Assembly (NCBI GenBank): GCA_963739175.1
Contig: CAVTZH010000009.1
Location: forward strand, 124,001 to 188,000
DNA: 64,000 bases
Direction of reading: 5' to 3'
Origin: VAZQ01 sp963739175
GTDB taxonomy: Bacteria > Pseudomonadota > Alphaproteobacteria > Rhizobiales > Xanthobacteraceae
The notes beneath the pieces were generated by a model. It was not told where the DNA came from, did not search any database, and saw only the letters and a list, made by a program, of their open reading frames with translations. The position numbers were made by a program, and so were the translations under genes. This document shows positions 46,376 through 54,925 of this stretch, piece by piece (position 1 is the first letter of the stretch; every line of letters begins with the position of its first letter).

Positions 46376-47533
46376 ATGAGGACCATCAATTCGATCGAAC
46401 CCGAGGCGTTTGAATTTCAACCGGAGCTCGGCCAGTTTGAAGGTGCCTTCGGCGAATTTGAAAGCGACCTGGAGGCCGATACCGGCGAATTCGAGGGCGC
46501 TTTCGGAGAGTTCGAAGCGCCCGCTGCACAGAAGAACTGGTATTATTTCGACGCTTGGTGGCGCCCCACGAGCGGTTCGCAAAAGAAGCTGGCAAAATAC
46601 GGCCCGCGGCAGGAAACCGAAGCCGACGGGTCCCGCTTGTTCGACGCATTTTGCCTGACCCATCAGAACAACAGCTCGAGCCAGGGCGCCGGGAAGCTCC
46701 TGGTGCGCTGCTATCAGTGGCTCCCGGCGAGCTCGCGCTGGGTCGCATGCAAGAGTGTCGTCGGCTTCAAGCGCGGCATGTGCACGAGCGACGAGTCCGA
46801 GCTTGAATTTGAGCGGGGTTCACTGGAAGAGTTCGAGGCGCCGGGCAACGCGCCGGCGCCCAGAAGATATGTGAGGGATTTCTCTGGTCCCGCGGCGGAA
46901 TGCACAAATGCCTTGAGAAGGGCCGGGAAGACCAAGGCCGAGGCACTGACCATTATCAACACGCAGATTCGTGTGGCGATTGCCATGCTTCGCAAGGCTG
47001 CGAATGACCTCAAACGCGGCAGCCGCTCGGCCAAAACCAGAGCGCTTTTCCTCAAGATATTCAGAGTAAGGCCGGAGTTCGTACCGACCTGGCTGAAGCC
47101 GACGGCTGAGATCAAGGATCGAGGTGACGTCGTGGCGGTCCGCTGCAAACGCGTGGCCGATCTTCTGGCGAGCGGAACGTTGAGGTTCTTCTGCACGATC
47201 AACTCGACCAATTGTCCGGACTGTGGGGATGATCCGAGCGGTTTTGGCTGCTCGAGTTGGGGTGCGCACAAGGTGGTCTGCTTGGGAAATGACTTTTGGG
47301 ACGCCATGAAAGCGGGGGACACGACGTCCGTGCTCGCTACCGTGATGCATGAGCCGTTCCATGTCTACTTTGGCAGATACGTAACGGCACACGTCGCCAG
47401 TCGCGGAAAATTCGGCGGAATCGATTGTATCGTGCAATTCGTGTTCGAAACGAACAATCGTACACCACCCGCGTTGGAGCTACAGGGTTGTACCGATGCG
47501 GTGGTCAGGAACGAACTTGGCTCGTTCGGGTGA
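46376..47533 (+). CDS. M35-like (aspzincin) metallopeptidase with acidic leader
   Basis: Protein of 385 aa; AAGGAGG precedes the ATG. Repeated acidic leader PEAFEFQPELGQFEGAFGEF and EFEGAFGEFEAP (9-50), with a second such patch ELEFERGSLEEFEAP (142-156). The C-terminal domain contains TVMHEPFHVYFG with zinc motif H325-E326-P-F-H329, followed by KFGGIDC with Asp350, the spacing and GxxD of M35 deuterolysin/Lys-specific peptidases. Several Cys residues (CTINSTNCPDCG) could form disulfides. Cassette member; function as an effector, maturation protease or toxin is open. Confidence 0.72.
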   Translation: MRTINSIEPEAFEFQPELGQFEGAFGEFESDLEADTGEFEGAFGEFEAPAAQKNWYYFDAWWRPTSGSQKKLAKYGPRQETEADGSRLFDAFCLTHQNNSSSQGAGKLLVRCYQWLPASSRWVACKSVVGFKRGMCTSDESELEFERGSLEEFEAPGNAPAPRRYVRDFSGPAAECTNALRRAGKTKAEALTIINTQIRVAIAMLRKAANDLKRGSRSAKTRALFLKIFRVRPEFVPTWLKPTAEIKDRGDVVAVRCKRVADLLASGTLRFFCTINSTNCPDCGDDPSGFGCSSWGAHKVVCLGNDFWDAMKAGDTTSVLATVMHEPFHVYFGRYVTAHVASRGKFGGIDCIVQFVFETNNRTPPALELQGCTDAVVRNELGSFG

Positions 47534-47657
47534 ATTGGCGTCGCACATCGGGACGGATGATCGCGCTGGACGTTGAATTGCTTGGCATCGGGCAGAAGCA
47601 ATCGCTGCCCGCTGTCGGCCAGACGAGCACCCGGCACAACAAATTCGCGATGCGACC

Positions 47658-48485
47658 ATGATCATCGACTGCCACTGCCACGCCGGCAAAGGTGACGGGC
47701 TGACCGGCCCATGGGACACCGCAGCCCCGCTCAAGCAGCACATGCGGCGGGCAGCGCGGGCAGGGATCGATCGCACGGTGATTTTTGCCGCCTTTCATTC
47801 CGACTACGCGGTCGCCAACCGCGTAGTCGGGCGTATCGTCGCTCGCCGCCCAGACAAGTTCTACGGCTTTGCGTTTGTGCATGCGACGCGCGACCGCGGC
47901 CGGGTGTTCGACATGGTGACCGAGGCGGTCGACGAGTACGGTTTCGTTGGAATCAAGGTGCATCGCTACGACGCGCGGATCAGCCGTGAAATCTGCGAAG
48001 CGGCGCGCGCCCACTCAATACCGGTACTGTACGACCCGATCGGGGAAGTCTCGACCGTTGAGCTGATAGCGACGGAATATCCGGACGTCACCTTCATCAT
48101 CCCGCATCTCAGCAGCTTCTCCGACGATTGGCGCGCGCAGCTGGCCATGATCGACCATCTGGTGCGCCACCCCAACGTCCACACCGATACGTCGGGTGTC
48201 CGGCGGTTCGATTTGCTGGAGCAGGCGGTGCAGCGGGCCGGTGCGCACAAGGTGCTTTTCGGGTCGGACGGGCCGTGGCTGCATCCCGGTGTCGAGCTTG
48301 CCAAGATCCATGCGCTCGATCTGGCGCCCGAGGACAAAGCGTTGGTGCTGGGCGGCAATTTTTTGCGGCTGATCTCGAGGCGCCGCCGCCAGCTGCGTTC
48401 CGTTCCAACGTCCGCCGTCGCTGCCGGTGCCCCGCTCGAATCCGAATATCGCGACCCATGGCTGGCGGGTCATTCCGCATCCTGA
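47658..48485 (+). CDS. Amidohydrolase family (TIM-barrel) metal-dependent hydrolase
   Basis: Enzyme of 275 aa (amidohydrolase_2 type). Metal motif DCHCHAG at residues 4-10, then FYGFAFVHATRDRG, GFVGIKVHRYDAR, FIIPHLSSFSDDW with a likely metal His, and VLFGSDGPWLHPGVEL with the catalytic Asp. Such enzymes hydrolyse or decarboxylate small carboxylic substrates. It is the last plus-strand gene of the cassette, 124 bases after the M35-like gene, and overlaps the tail of the convergent activator gene by 16 bases. Its connection with the cassette is uncertain. Confidence 0.8.
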   Translation: MIIDCHCHAGKGDGLTGPWDTAAPLKQHMRRAARAGIDRTVIFAAFHSDYAVANRVVGRIVARRPDKFYGFAFVHATRDRGRVFDMVTEAVDEYGFVGIKVHRYDARISREICEAARAHSIPVLYDPIGEVSTVELIATEYPDVTFIIPHLSSFSDDWRAQLAMIDHLVRHPNVHTDTSGVRRFDLLEQAVQRAGAHKVLFGSDGPWLHPGVELAKIHALDLAPEDKALVLGGNFLRLISRRRRQLRSVPTSAVAAGAPLESEYRDPWLAGHSAS

Positions 48486-49861
48486 CGATCCGATCCCCCG
48501 TTGTGCTTGCGGCGGGCGGCGCGTCGCATCTGCAGCGCGCGGTCGGTCACGCCGAGCTGCCGGGCGGCCAGCTGCAAATTTCCGTTTTCACTATTCACCG
48601 CAATGCGCATGGCGGTGTCAGCGGCAGCCTGGCTGATTTCCTTGAGCCCGACTCCCATGGCGACGGCCTGCCGAATAGACCGCTCGAAATCGCCATCGCG
48701 CCAACAGCCTCGTGTGGGGCCACCCTCGGGACGCTCGTCGGCGGGAATGTCGCCAACCGTGATCGGCCCCGGGCCGACGTGGCGGCTGCTGATGCGCGCA
48801 ATCAGCTGACGCAGATCGCGGACATTTCCCGGATACGATCGGCTGAGCAGAAATTCACGCACCGGAAGGTCGAATTCATGACGTGGATTGTCGGGTTGGA
48901 ACAGTCGTAGAAAATGCTGCGCCAACGGCAAAATGTCGTCGCGACGCTCGTGCAACGACGGCACGCGAAAGACCCAGCCCGCTATTCGATAGAACAAGTC
49001 GCTGCGAAATTCGCCTCGCTCAATCGCCTGCGGCAGGACCTTGTTGGTCGCGCAGACAAGTCGGAATTCAGTGCGATGCCAAACATTGCCGCCGACCCGT
49101 TTGTAGGTCCCTTCCTGCACGACCCGCAACAGCTGGGCCTGCAGCGGCATTGGGAGCTCACCGACTTCATCGAGAAACAACGTACCGCCGTCAGCCGTTG
49201 CAAAGGCGCCATCGCGTGCTCCGACCGCGCCGGTGAACGCGCCCCGCTCGTGTCCGAAGAATTCGCTGCCGGACAACTCGGGGACGATGGTGGCGCAATC
49301 GAGAATGACGAACTCGTTGCCAGCGGCGCGCGGATCCAGCTCGTGGATCAGGCGCGCGATCAATTCCTTGCCTGTGCCGCTCTCGCCGATGAGGAGAACG
49401 GAGGCCGGGGTGAATCGCGTCACCTCGATGACCTGGCGCAGGACGGAACGCCAGACCTGGCTGACGCCGACGAGCTTGGACTGGACGGCTTCGGATTGGA
49501 CAAGCTCGTCGACGGCCTGCCAGCGCTCAAAGCGAGCCTTGATCAGCTCTGCGATATCGCTAGACCACGCCAGGACATCCGATGCCCCGGCGCGCAGTAG
49601 CTGCCAGACAGACGAGGCGTCGATGACCGCGTCGGCCGCTGGAATCGCCAACACACGCTGTTCTCGATTGTGGCTTACCTCGCGCAAGAATTCGCAAAGC
49701 TCATCATCGAAATGCGAGAAATACAGGATACCGTCGCCCGAGGGAGCACGTGCATCCAGCGCCCCGACGCGAATGCTGGCCACGCGCAAGCGCTCCTCGA
49801 TGGCCTTCCGGCTGCCACCGTCCTTCACTCCCCAACAGTGAAGCCAAGGCACCCGGTGCAT
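48470..49861 (-). CDS. Sigma-54-dependent activator (AAA+ and Fis-type HTH)
   Basis: Enhancer-binding protein of 463 aa. The N-terminal 130 residues resemble a degenerate receiver (LLRAGASDVLAW) without the normal phosphorylation site pattern. The AAA+ domain has Walker A GESGTGKE (159-166), the sigma-54 contact GAFTGA (207-212), Walker B GGTLFLDEVGELP and RSDLFYRIAGWVFRVPSLHE. The C-terminal Fis-like helix-turn-helix is NGNLQLAARQLGVTDRALQM. It is convergent with the cassette that begins at the sigma-54 promoter 39617, the obvious candidate target. It may sense a ligand through the N-domain. Confidence 0.9.
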   Translation of the reverse strand: MHRVPWLHCWGVKDGGSRKAIEERLRVASIRVGALDARAPSGDGILYFSHFDDELCEFLREVSHNREQRVLAIPAADAVIDASSVWQLLRAGASDVLAWSSDIAELIKARFERWQAVDELVQSEAVQSKLVGVSQVWRSVLRQVIEVTRFTPASVLLIGESGTGKELIARLIHELDPRAAGNEFVILDCATIVPELSGSEFFGHERGAFTGAVGARDGAFATADGGTLFLDEVGELPMPLQAQLLRVVQEGTYKRVGGNVWHRTEFRLVCATNKVLPQAIERGEFRSDLFYRIAGWVFRVPSLHERRDDILPLAQHFLRLFQPDNPRHEFDLPVREFLLSRSYPGNVRDLRQLIARISSRHVGPGPITVGDIPADERPEGGPTRGCWRDGDFERSIRQAVAMGVGLKEISQAAADTAMRIAVNSENGNLQLAARQLGVTDRALQMRRAARRKHNGGSDRQDAE

Positions 49862-50608
49862 GAACTCCTCCGGGATGCCCCGGCGCGTGACCGCGCCGGG
49901 AGCGCGTGACTGAACCAGGCAAGCTTGTCCTTAGTGCACCAACATCCGGCGTTTGTCGTTCTACCGAAGGTTTCAACTCGTTCCCAAACTGCAAACGCTA
50001 AATCCCACGGAGTCCGCGCGACGCCGTGGGATCGGGCCAGCTTTAGAGTGAATGAGATTGATTCGGCTCTCTGGAGCCTTACCACGCTCGGAAATTGTTC
50101 CGGCGTTGATCACAGGCCTCGCTCCAAAAAAATCAGAACGCTACTACACACGAGCCACAATCGTGAGTAACACGAAGTTGCGAAAACGCGCAACGCAAAA
50201 CACCTGGGACATACTTTTGGACTATCGATATCGGAAGCAGCTGACGATTTTTTTTGGGAAGAGTCGCTCGGAGAGTTGAGTAAAAACTCTCGCATATTCA
50301 GCGAAATGATTTTCTATAACTTGGGCGATCTGAATGACCGTGGAAGTACCGATGGTGTGTCAGCGCGGGCCACCCTTGAGTGCACTATGGTTGGGCTCGA
50401 GGTGCCAACCGGATTGCTGCAAGCGGAGATGTGTTCGCAGGCCGCCTGCGCGGATTGCCGTTGCGATGAAATCCGCTGGCGTTTCCGTACAAGCCCGGCA
50501 GGTGACCCAAAGCTCTTGCGCGCGCTCGTCTCGATTTAGGACAGTCGCTCTTTGCGGCTCGACCTGCTTAGCCACCGTCGCAATATTCGCAAGCGTCGCG
50601 CCATCGTG
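49862..50608. other. Intergenic region without recognised gene
   Basis: Roughly 750 bases upstream of the activator gene, AT-richer between 50100 and 50350. Open frames on both strands (for example plus 50276-50539) have no recognisable protein features. Imperfect A/T runs near 50125 and 50245 could be promoter elements. No RNA structure was identified. Confidence 0.4.
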
Positions 50609-50641
50609 AAAGAGCCTCCCCGGGAGTATGGGAGGCTCTTT
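50609..50641 (-). terminator. Intrinsic terminator
   Basis: AAAGAGCCTCCC (50609-50620) pairs perfectly with GGGAGGCTCTTT (50630-50641) around a nine-base loop. It lies 25 bases beyond the stop of the minus-strand membrane protein gene; on that strand the stem ends in TTT. Confidence 0.8.
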
Positions 50642-50666
50642 CGACGGCGGGCTGCGGCGGGAGACG

Positions 50667-50984
50667 TTATTTCGCCGCGCCTCCACCTTGCGGTGGGCTT
50701 GCCGGGGCGCGCGGGTTTGGAATGTTCTGGTCGCGCCCGGGCGTGACTTGGGTGCTGCCTTGGGTGCCGCCCTGGCCGGTGGTCGACGGGGCAGGGGTCG
50801 TGCGCTCGGTGCGCGGCGCATCGGTCGCCACAATGTCCCGGTTCCCGGAACTCAAAGCGAAAATCGCAATCCCGAACAGCAAGAGCAGTGCGATCGCGAC
50901 GCCGCCGGTCCACGCGCCGCTCATGCTGTCGTCGCGTTTGCGCAGAATATCGGGCCGGTTCCTGCCCTGGGGATCAAAGGTCAC
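50667..50984 (-). CDS. Small single-span membrane protein
   Basis: Predicted protein of 105 aa. The GTG at 50984 with GGAGGA upstream reads VTFDPQGRNRPDILRKRD; an ATG at 50924 is an alternative. A single membrane helix GGVAIALLLLFGIAIFAL lies at about residues 25-45. It is followed by a low-complexity Gly/Pro/Thr/Gln tail, presumably periplasmic. Similar small proteins with a conserved RPDILR motif occur in Bradyrhizobiaceae relatives. Function unknown; has its own terminator. Confidence 0.65.
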   Translation of the reverse strand: MTFDPQGRNRPDILRKRDDSMSGAWTGGVAIALLLLFGIAIFALSSGNRDIVATDAPRTERTTPAPSTTGQGGTQGSTQVTPGRDQNIPNPRAPASPPQGGGAAK

Positions 50985-51120
50985 GCGCGTCCTCCAAATA
51001 GCTTGCTGCCATTTGGGCCAACGCTTCACGCAAGAGGTCGTTCCCCCAAGAACGGTGCCAAGGAACTCGCCGGCGCTGCCTGAAAATTTGGATCAATACG
51101 TAATCACGCGCGCATCGCCG

Positions 51121-52122
51121 CTACGTGGTGCCGCTGCCTTGGTCGGATGCATCCTCGACGATCTGTCCGCCATCGTAGCCGCAGGCAATGCGTCCGAGGC
51201 GCATGCGAACCGTCTCGTCGGTGAGCAGGCGTTGCAACGACTGACAATCATCGTGTGACAGGCCGTTCTCGAGCAGCGAGGCCAGCAGCTCGGGCGCGAG
51301 ATATGGCAGCCGCGCCAGGAAGGCATGCACCAGCGCGTGCGCGAGCAGATGATCGGGATGCACTGGGTTCTCGCCGGCGCGGCCGATCTCGTACATGTGC
51401 TGCACGCGATCCCAGGGCGCGCGTTCGGACGGTAACCGCGCCAGGATATCGGGGTGCTCTTCTGCGACATAGAACCGGTTGAGCGTGTCGAACAAGACGA
51501 AGCGATAGCCGTGCGCGAGCAGCATCCCTTCCCACGCCTCCCAGGCCGGCTCGCCGGATAAAGGCTTGATCGCCTCGACCAGCACGACCTTCGGCCGATA
51601 GCGGCGCCAGTCGCCGCCGGCGATAACGTCTGCTTCCGCGCCCTCGACGTCGATCTTCAGGAAGTCGATCGTTTCGACGCCGTGCGATGCGCAAAGCTCC
51701 GCCAGCGTCATCGCCGGCACGGTCACGGAGCGGACGCCGGCGCCGTAGCTCTTCGCATTGTGGGCATAGGCTTCGATCGTGGTCGTGAGCGCGTGCAGCC
51801 GCTCGACCACGAACAGGTTGGCGGTCCCGCTCTGACGGCCGATGAGGCTCGTTACCACCGTGTCGCGCGGCCGCACTTGCCGGTGCAGCGCGGCGAGCGG
51901 TTCCTGCGGCTCGACGACAATGCCCTGCCAGCCGCGTTCATAGAACCAGAACGACACGCTGCCCGCGACCGGATGGCCGCCGCCGATGTCGATATAGGTG
52001 CCGGTCGGCGCCCCGGCGAAGGCGAGCGACAGGTGATAGTCCTCGAGATTCTGTGCGTAGGAGAGGGGGACGGAATTCGGTTTGGCCCGAGAAAGAAGTT
52101 TGAGCAGCTCAGGGTCGATCAC
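51121..52122 (-). CDS. FkbM-family methyltransferase
   Basis: SAM-dependent methyltransferase of about 333 aa. It contains GTYIDIGGGHPVAGSVSFWF (SAM glycine loop), GIVVEPQEPL, and IDFLKIDVEGAEADVIAGGD, the FkbM signature D-x-E-G-x-E. A helical C-terminal region of about 90 residues follows. FkbM enzymes O-methylate sugars or other metabolites, often in surface polysaccharides. The start is uncertain: a GTG at 52122 fits the homologous N-terminus, and the frame opens 12 codons earlier. No polysaccharide genes are adjacent. Confidence 0.82.
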   Translation of the reverse strand: MIDPELLKLLSRAKPNSVPLSYAQNLEDYHLSLAFAGAPTGTYIDIGGGHPVAGSVSFWFYERGWQGIVVEPQEPLAALHRQVRPRDTVVTSLIGRQSGTANLFVVERLHALTTTIEAYAHNAKSYGAGVRSVTVPAMTLAELCASHGVETIDFLKIDVEGAEADVIAGGDWRRYRPKVVLVEAIKPLSGEPAWEAWEGMLLAHGYRFVLFDTLNRFYVAEEHPDILARLPSERAPWDRVQHMYEIGRAGENPVHPDHLLAHALVHAFLARLPYLAPELLASLLENGLSHDDCQSLQRLLTDETVRMRLGRIACGYDGGQIVEDASDQGSGTT

Positions 52123-52287
52123 GCGGCACCTGCACGAGGCAGCACTGAAGGGTAGCAATTCGCGGGCCGTATGTTCGACGGGTCCGCGTCATCATCCTAC
52201 GCCATGCAGCCCAGCCAGACCATCAGGTTCGCGTGCCGGCGAAGGAACGCAGGCCACCGCGGTGCGCTCCTAAACCAGGAGGATTCA

Positions 52288-52500
52288 ATGGCGAAGAGGC
52301 GTGGACGTAAGAAAGCCGGACGCCCGAGATATTCCCGCGGCGCGGGCACTGAGGTCGAGCGCGAGATGCGCCGTTACAAGCGCGGCACCGCCAGAAGCGG
52401 TCGCGGCGGCAAGGTCAAGAGCCGCAAGCAGGCCATCGCCATCGGGCTCTCGAAAGCCCGAAAAAAGGGCCAGCGGGTTCCACGGAAGCGAAGCGCATAG
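52288..52500 (+). CDS. Small basic DUF6496-like protein
   Basis: Protein of 70 aa; AGGAGG precedes the ATG. It is extremely rich in Lys and Arg (AKRRGRKKAGRPRYSRG, GGKVKSRKQAIAIGLSKARK), with the SRKQAIAIGLSKARKKG core of the DUF6496 family. It may bind nucleic acid, like small histone-like or ribosome-associated proteins, but no function is proved. Confidence 0.75.
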   Translation: MAKRRGRKKAGRPRYSRGAGTEVEREMRRYKRGTARSGRGGKVKSRKQAIAIGLSKARKKGQRVPRKRSA

Positions 52501-52674
52501 CAGCCCACCGTGGTGAACTTTTCGGGGTCGAACGCGTTTTGTGCTAGCTGAGACGCGACGTGGCGCCTGCGCTGCGTCGGAACCAGGACGTGTTCCGGAC
52601 CTCGGATGTACAGGCCGGGCGCTTCCTGGCTCAGCACCCGCTTTTTCCTTCCTTATTCATCACGAGTGAAAGTC

Positions 52675-52872
52675 ATGGCCCGCAAGCGATCCGATTATGC
52701 GTTCCTGGACGTCGAAAGCTACAAGATTGCTCAACTCTTCCATGAGCTTTCATCGAAATGCGGCCAGCGCTGGACCGCCGCGCAACAAGTCGCACGCCGT
52801 CATGGCGTCAGCGCCCAGCGCGTGCTCGACCTCGCAGCCAAGGTGGAGCCCGAACCGCTCTGGCGGCTTTGA
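52675..52872 (+). CDS. Small hypothetical protein
   Basis: Protein of 65 aa: MARKRSDYAFLDVESYKIAQ followed by a helical stretch with WTAAQQVARRHGVSAQRVLD, which could be a small helix-turn-helix-like fold. The GTGAAAG upstream is a modest ribosome-binding site. No family recognised; reported because codon use and start context look real. Confidence 0.5.
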   Translation: MARKRSDYAFLDVESYKIAQLFHELSSKCGQRWTAAQQVARRHGVSAQRVLDLAAKVEPEPLWRL

Positions 52873-52897
52873 TCAAATGCGCAGCCCGTAGCCGCAG

Positions 52898-53290
52898 CTA
52901 CGGATTCCAGCCGCCGCTGCCGTAAGGACGGGTGATGATCTCGAGCAGATGGCCGTTCGGGTCCTCGAAATAGACGCCGCGCCCGCCGTCGTGGCGGTTG
53001 ATCTTGCCTTGCTGCTGCTGGCCGGGGTCGGCCCAATAGGGGAGCTTGCGCTCCTCGATCCGCCCGAAGATTTCATCGAATTCCGGGTCGCTGATCAGGA
53101 ACGCGTAGTGCTGCGGTGTGATCTTGCTGTCGGTGTCCATGTAGTCGAGGTTGGCGCCGTTTGCGGTCGTGACCATCTCGAACGGCCCCCAGTGCGTCGG
53201 TGCGGGCAGCCCTAGGATTTCTGCGAGGAACCTCGCCGACGCCTGACTGTCACGGGCGTACAGGATGGTATGATTGAATTGGATCGCCAT
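52898..53290 (-). CDS. VOC (glyoxalase/bleomycin-resistance) family protein
   Basis: Protein of 130 aa with the beta-alpha-beta-beta-beta fold of the VOC superfamily. Seen are MAIQFNHTILYARDSQASAR (first metal His), LAEILGLPAP, QHYAFLISDPEFDEIF, and VYFEDPNGHLLEIITRPYG with the usual late Glu ligand. The ATG at 53290 is preferred to one five codons upstream. Enzymatic role unknown; isolated between small genes and the MFS gene. Confidence 0.88.
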   Translation of the reverse strand: MAIQFNHTILYARDSQASARFLAEILGLPAPTHWGPFEMVTTANGANLDYMDTDSKITPQHYAFLISDPEFDEIFGRIEERKLPYWADPGQQQQGKINRHDGGRGVYFEDPNGHLLEIITRPYGSGGWNP

Positions 53291-53392
53291 GTGAGACCTC
53301 CGCACACGTCGCCGTCAGCCCGCCAGCACATCAACACTTAATTCTGGCTACACGTTCCGGCGCCTGCAAGCCCGCCGCGTCGCGCTTAAACA

Positions 53393-54835
53393 TCAGTGTG
53401 TTGTCGCTGGCATCGCCTCGCCTTCGCCATGCGGCCGCTCGCGCAGCAGCAGGCCGAGCGCCGCTGCCACGGCCGACCAGCCCGCGCCGATCAGGAACGC
53501 CAGGCTGTAGCCTGCCGTCAGCGCTTCGGGCGTGCTCGCGCCCTGTGCCAGCCAGCTATTGGTCCGCGCCGCTGCGAGGCTCGCGAGCACCGCAAGGCCC
53601 AAGGAGCCGCCCATCATGAAGGCGGTATTGACGATGCCCGAGGCCAGGCCCGAGTCCTTCGGCTCGACATCGCTCATCGCCGCGAGCAGCACCGGATTGA
53701 ACGCCATGCCGGCGCCGACGCCGAGCAATAGCATCGCCGGCAACACATGGAGCACGAACGAGCCGTCCGTCGGCGGCGCCATCGCGAACAGCGTCAGCCC
53801 AACCGCGGCGCAGGCGAGGCCCGCGGCCAACGGCCGTCTGATGCCGAAGCGGTTCACCATCTTCGCCGAGAGGCTGTAGGAGAAGGCGCCCATGATCAGG
53901 TTGGCCGGCAGGAAGGCGAGGCCGACCTGCATGGGGCTATAGCGCAGCACCTGCTGCATATAGAGCGCCGACAGGAAGAACCATGCGAACATCGCCGCCG
54001 CCCACAGCACGGCGATGATGTTCGATACCGATATGTTGCGCAGCCTGAAGAGGCCGAGCGGCACCAGCGGCGCCTTCACGTTCGACTCGATCGCAACAAA
54101 GATCAGCAGCAGCGCCGCCGCGGCGCCGGCCAGCCCGAGCGTCTGCCGCGATGTCCAGCCCGCCTGCTCGCCATTGACCACGGCATAGACCGCAAGCAGT
54201 AGCGAGGTCGTGATGGTCACGGCGCCGGCGACGTCGAGGTGGCGAGAGCCTTCGCCTTTTCCATCCGGCAGCAGCCGCAGCGACAGGTACAGCACGAGGG
54301 CGCCGATCGGCAGGTTGACGAGGAAGATCGAGCGCCAGTCGAGCAGCCCGGTCAGCAGCCCGCCGAGCAGCACGCCGACGCTGCCGCCGCCGGCCATGAC
54401 GAAGCCGAAATAGCCCATCGCTTTCACGCGTTCAGGACCGTCCGGAAACAGGTTCATGATCAGCGACAGCGCCACCGCCGAAACCACCGCGCCGCCCACG
54501 CCCTGCACCGCGCGCGCGACGATCAGCATTTCCTGCGAGAGCGCCAATCCGCAGGCCAAGGATGCCGCCGTGAACGACACGATGCCGATGAGGAACAGAC
54601 GCCGCTGGCCGTAAAGGTCGGCGAGCCGGCCGCCGAGCAGCAGGAAACCGCCGAACGTCAGGAGATAAGCGTTGACCACCCACACCAGGTTCGTCTCGTT
54701 GAAACCGAGGCTGGATTTGATCGTCGGCAGCGCGACGTTCACGATCGTGGTATCGAGCACGATCATGATGTCGCCGAGGCAGAGCACGGCGAAGGCGAGC
54801 CAGCGCTCGCGCGCGGTCAGAATGTGTCCGGTCAT
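53393..54835 (-). CDS. MFS transporter, DHA2 (EmrB/QacA) drug-efflux family
   Basis: Inner-membrane transporter of 480 aa, about 14 hydrophobic segments. The DHA2 signatures are LDTTIVNVALPTIKSSLGFN (motif D1), GRLADLYGQRRLFLIGI (motif A) and GVLLGGLLTGLLDWRSIFLV, followed by NLPIGALVLYLSLRLL (motif C region). It exports drugs or metabolites by proton exchange. It starts 90 bases after the DUF3891 gene on the same strand. No adjacent HlyD adaptor or TetR regulator is seen, so it probably acts alone at the inner membrane. Confidence 0.9.
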   Translation of the reverse strand: MTGHILTARERWLAFAVLCLGDIMIVLDTTIVNVALPTIKSSLGFNETNLVWVVNAYLLTFGGFLLLGGRLADLYGQRRLFLIGIVSFTAASLACGLALSQEMLIVARAVQGVGGAVVSAVALSLIMNLFPDGPERVKAMGYFGFVMAGGGSVGVLLGGLLTGLLDWRSIFLVNLPIGALVLYLSLRLLPDGKGEGSRHLDVAGAVTITTSLLLAVYAVVNGEQAGWTSRQTLGLAGAAAALLLIFVAIESNVKAPLVPLGLFRLRNISVSNIIAVLWAAAMFAWFFLSALYMQQVLRYSPMQVGLAFLPANLIMGAFSYSLSAKMVNRFGIRRPLAAGLACAAVGLTLFAMAPPTDGSFVLHVLPAMLLLGVGAGMAFNPVLLAAMSDVEPKDSGLASGIVNTAFMMGGSLGLAVLASLAAARTNSWLAQGASTPEALTAGYSLAFLIGAGWSAVAAALGLLLRERPHGEGEAMPATTH

Positions 54836-54925
54836 GGATTGCCGTCGGGACGTCCGCGTGGTGCGCGTCCATACCCGATTGCGCGCTGCGGCGAAAGCCG
54901 CAATGTCGCGTGATGCGCGGTGCGA

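Noticed and set aside
39692..49861. Extracellular contractile injection system or T6SS
   Set aside because: No sheath, tube, baseplate, spike or AAA+ ClpV-type genes; only effector-like modules are present.
50276..50539. Plus-strand open frame upstream of the terminator region
   Set aside because: No recognisable protein features, poor start context, and overlapping alternative frames of similar quality.
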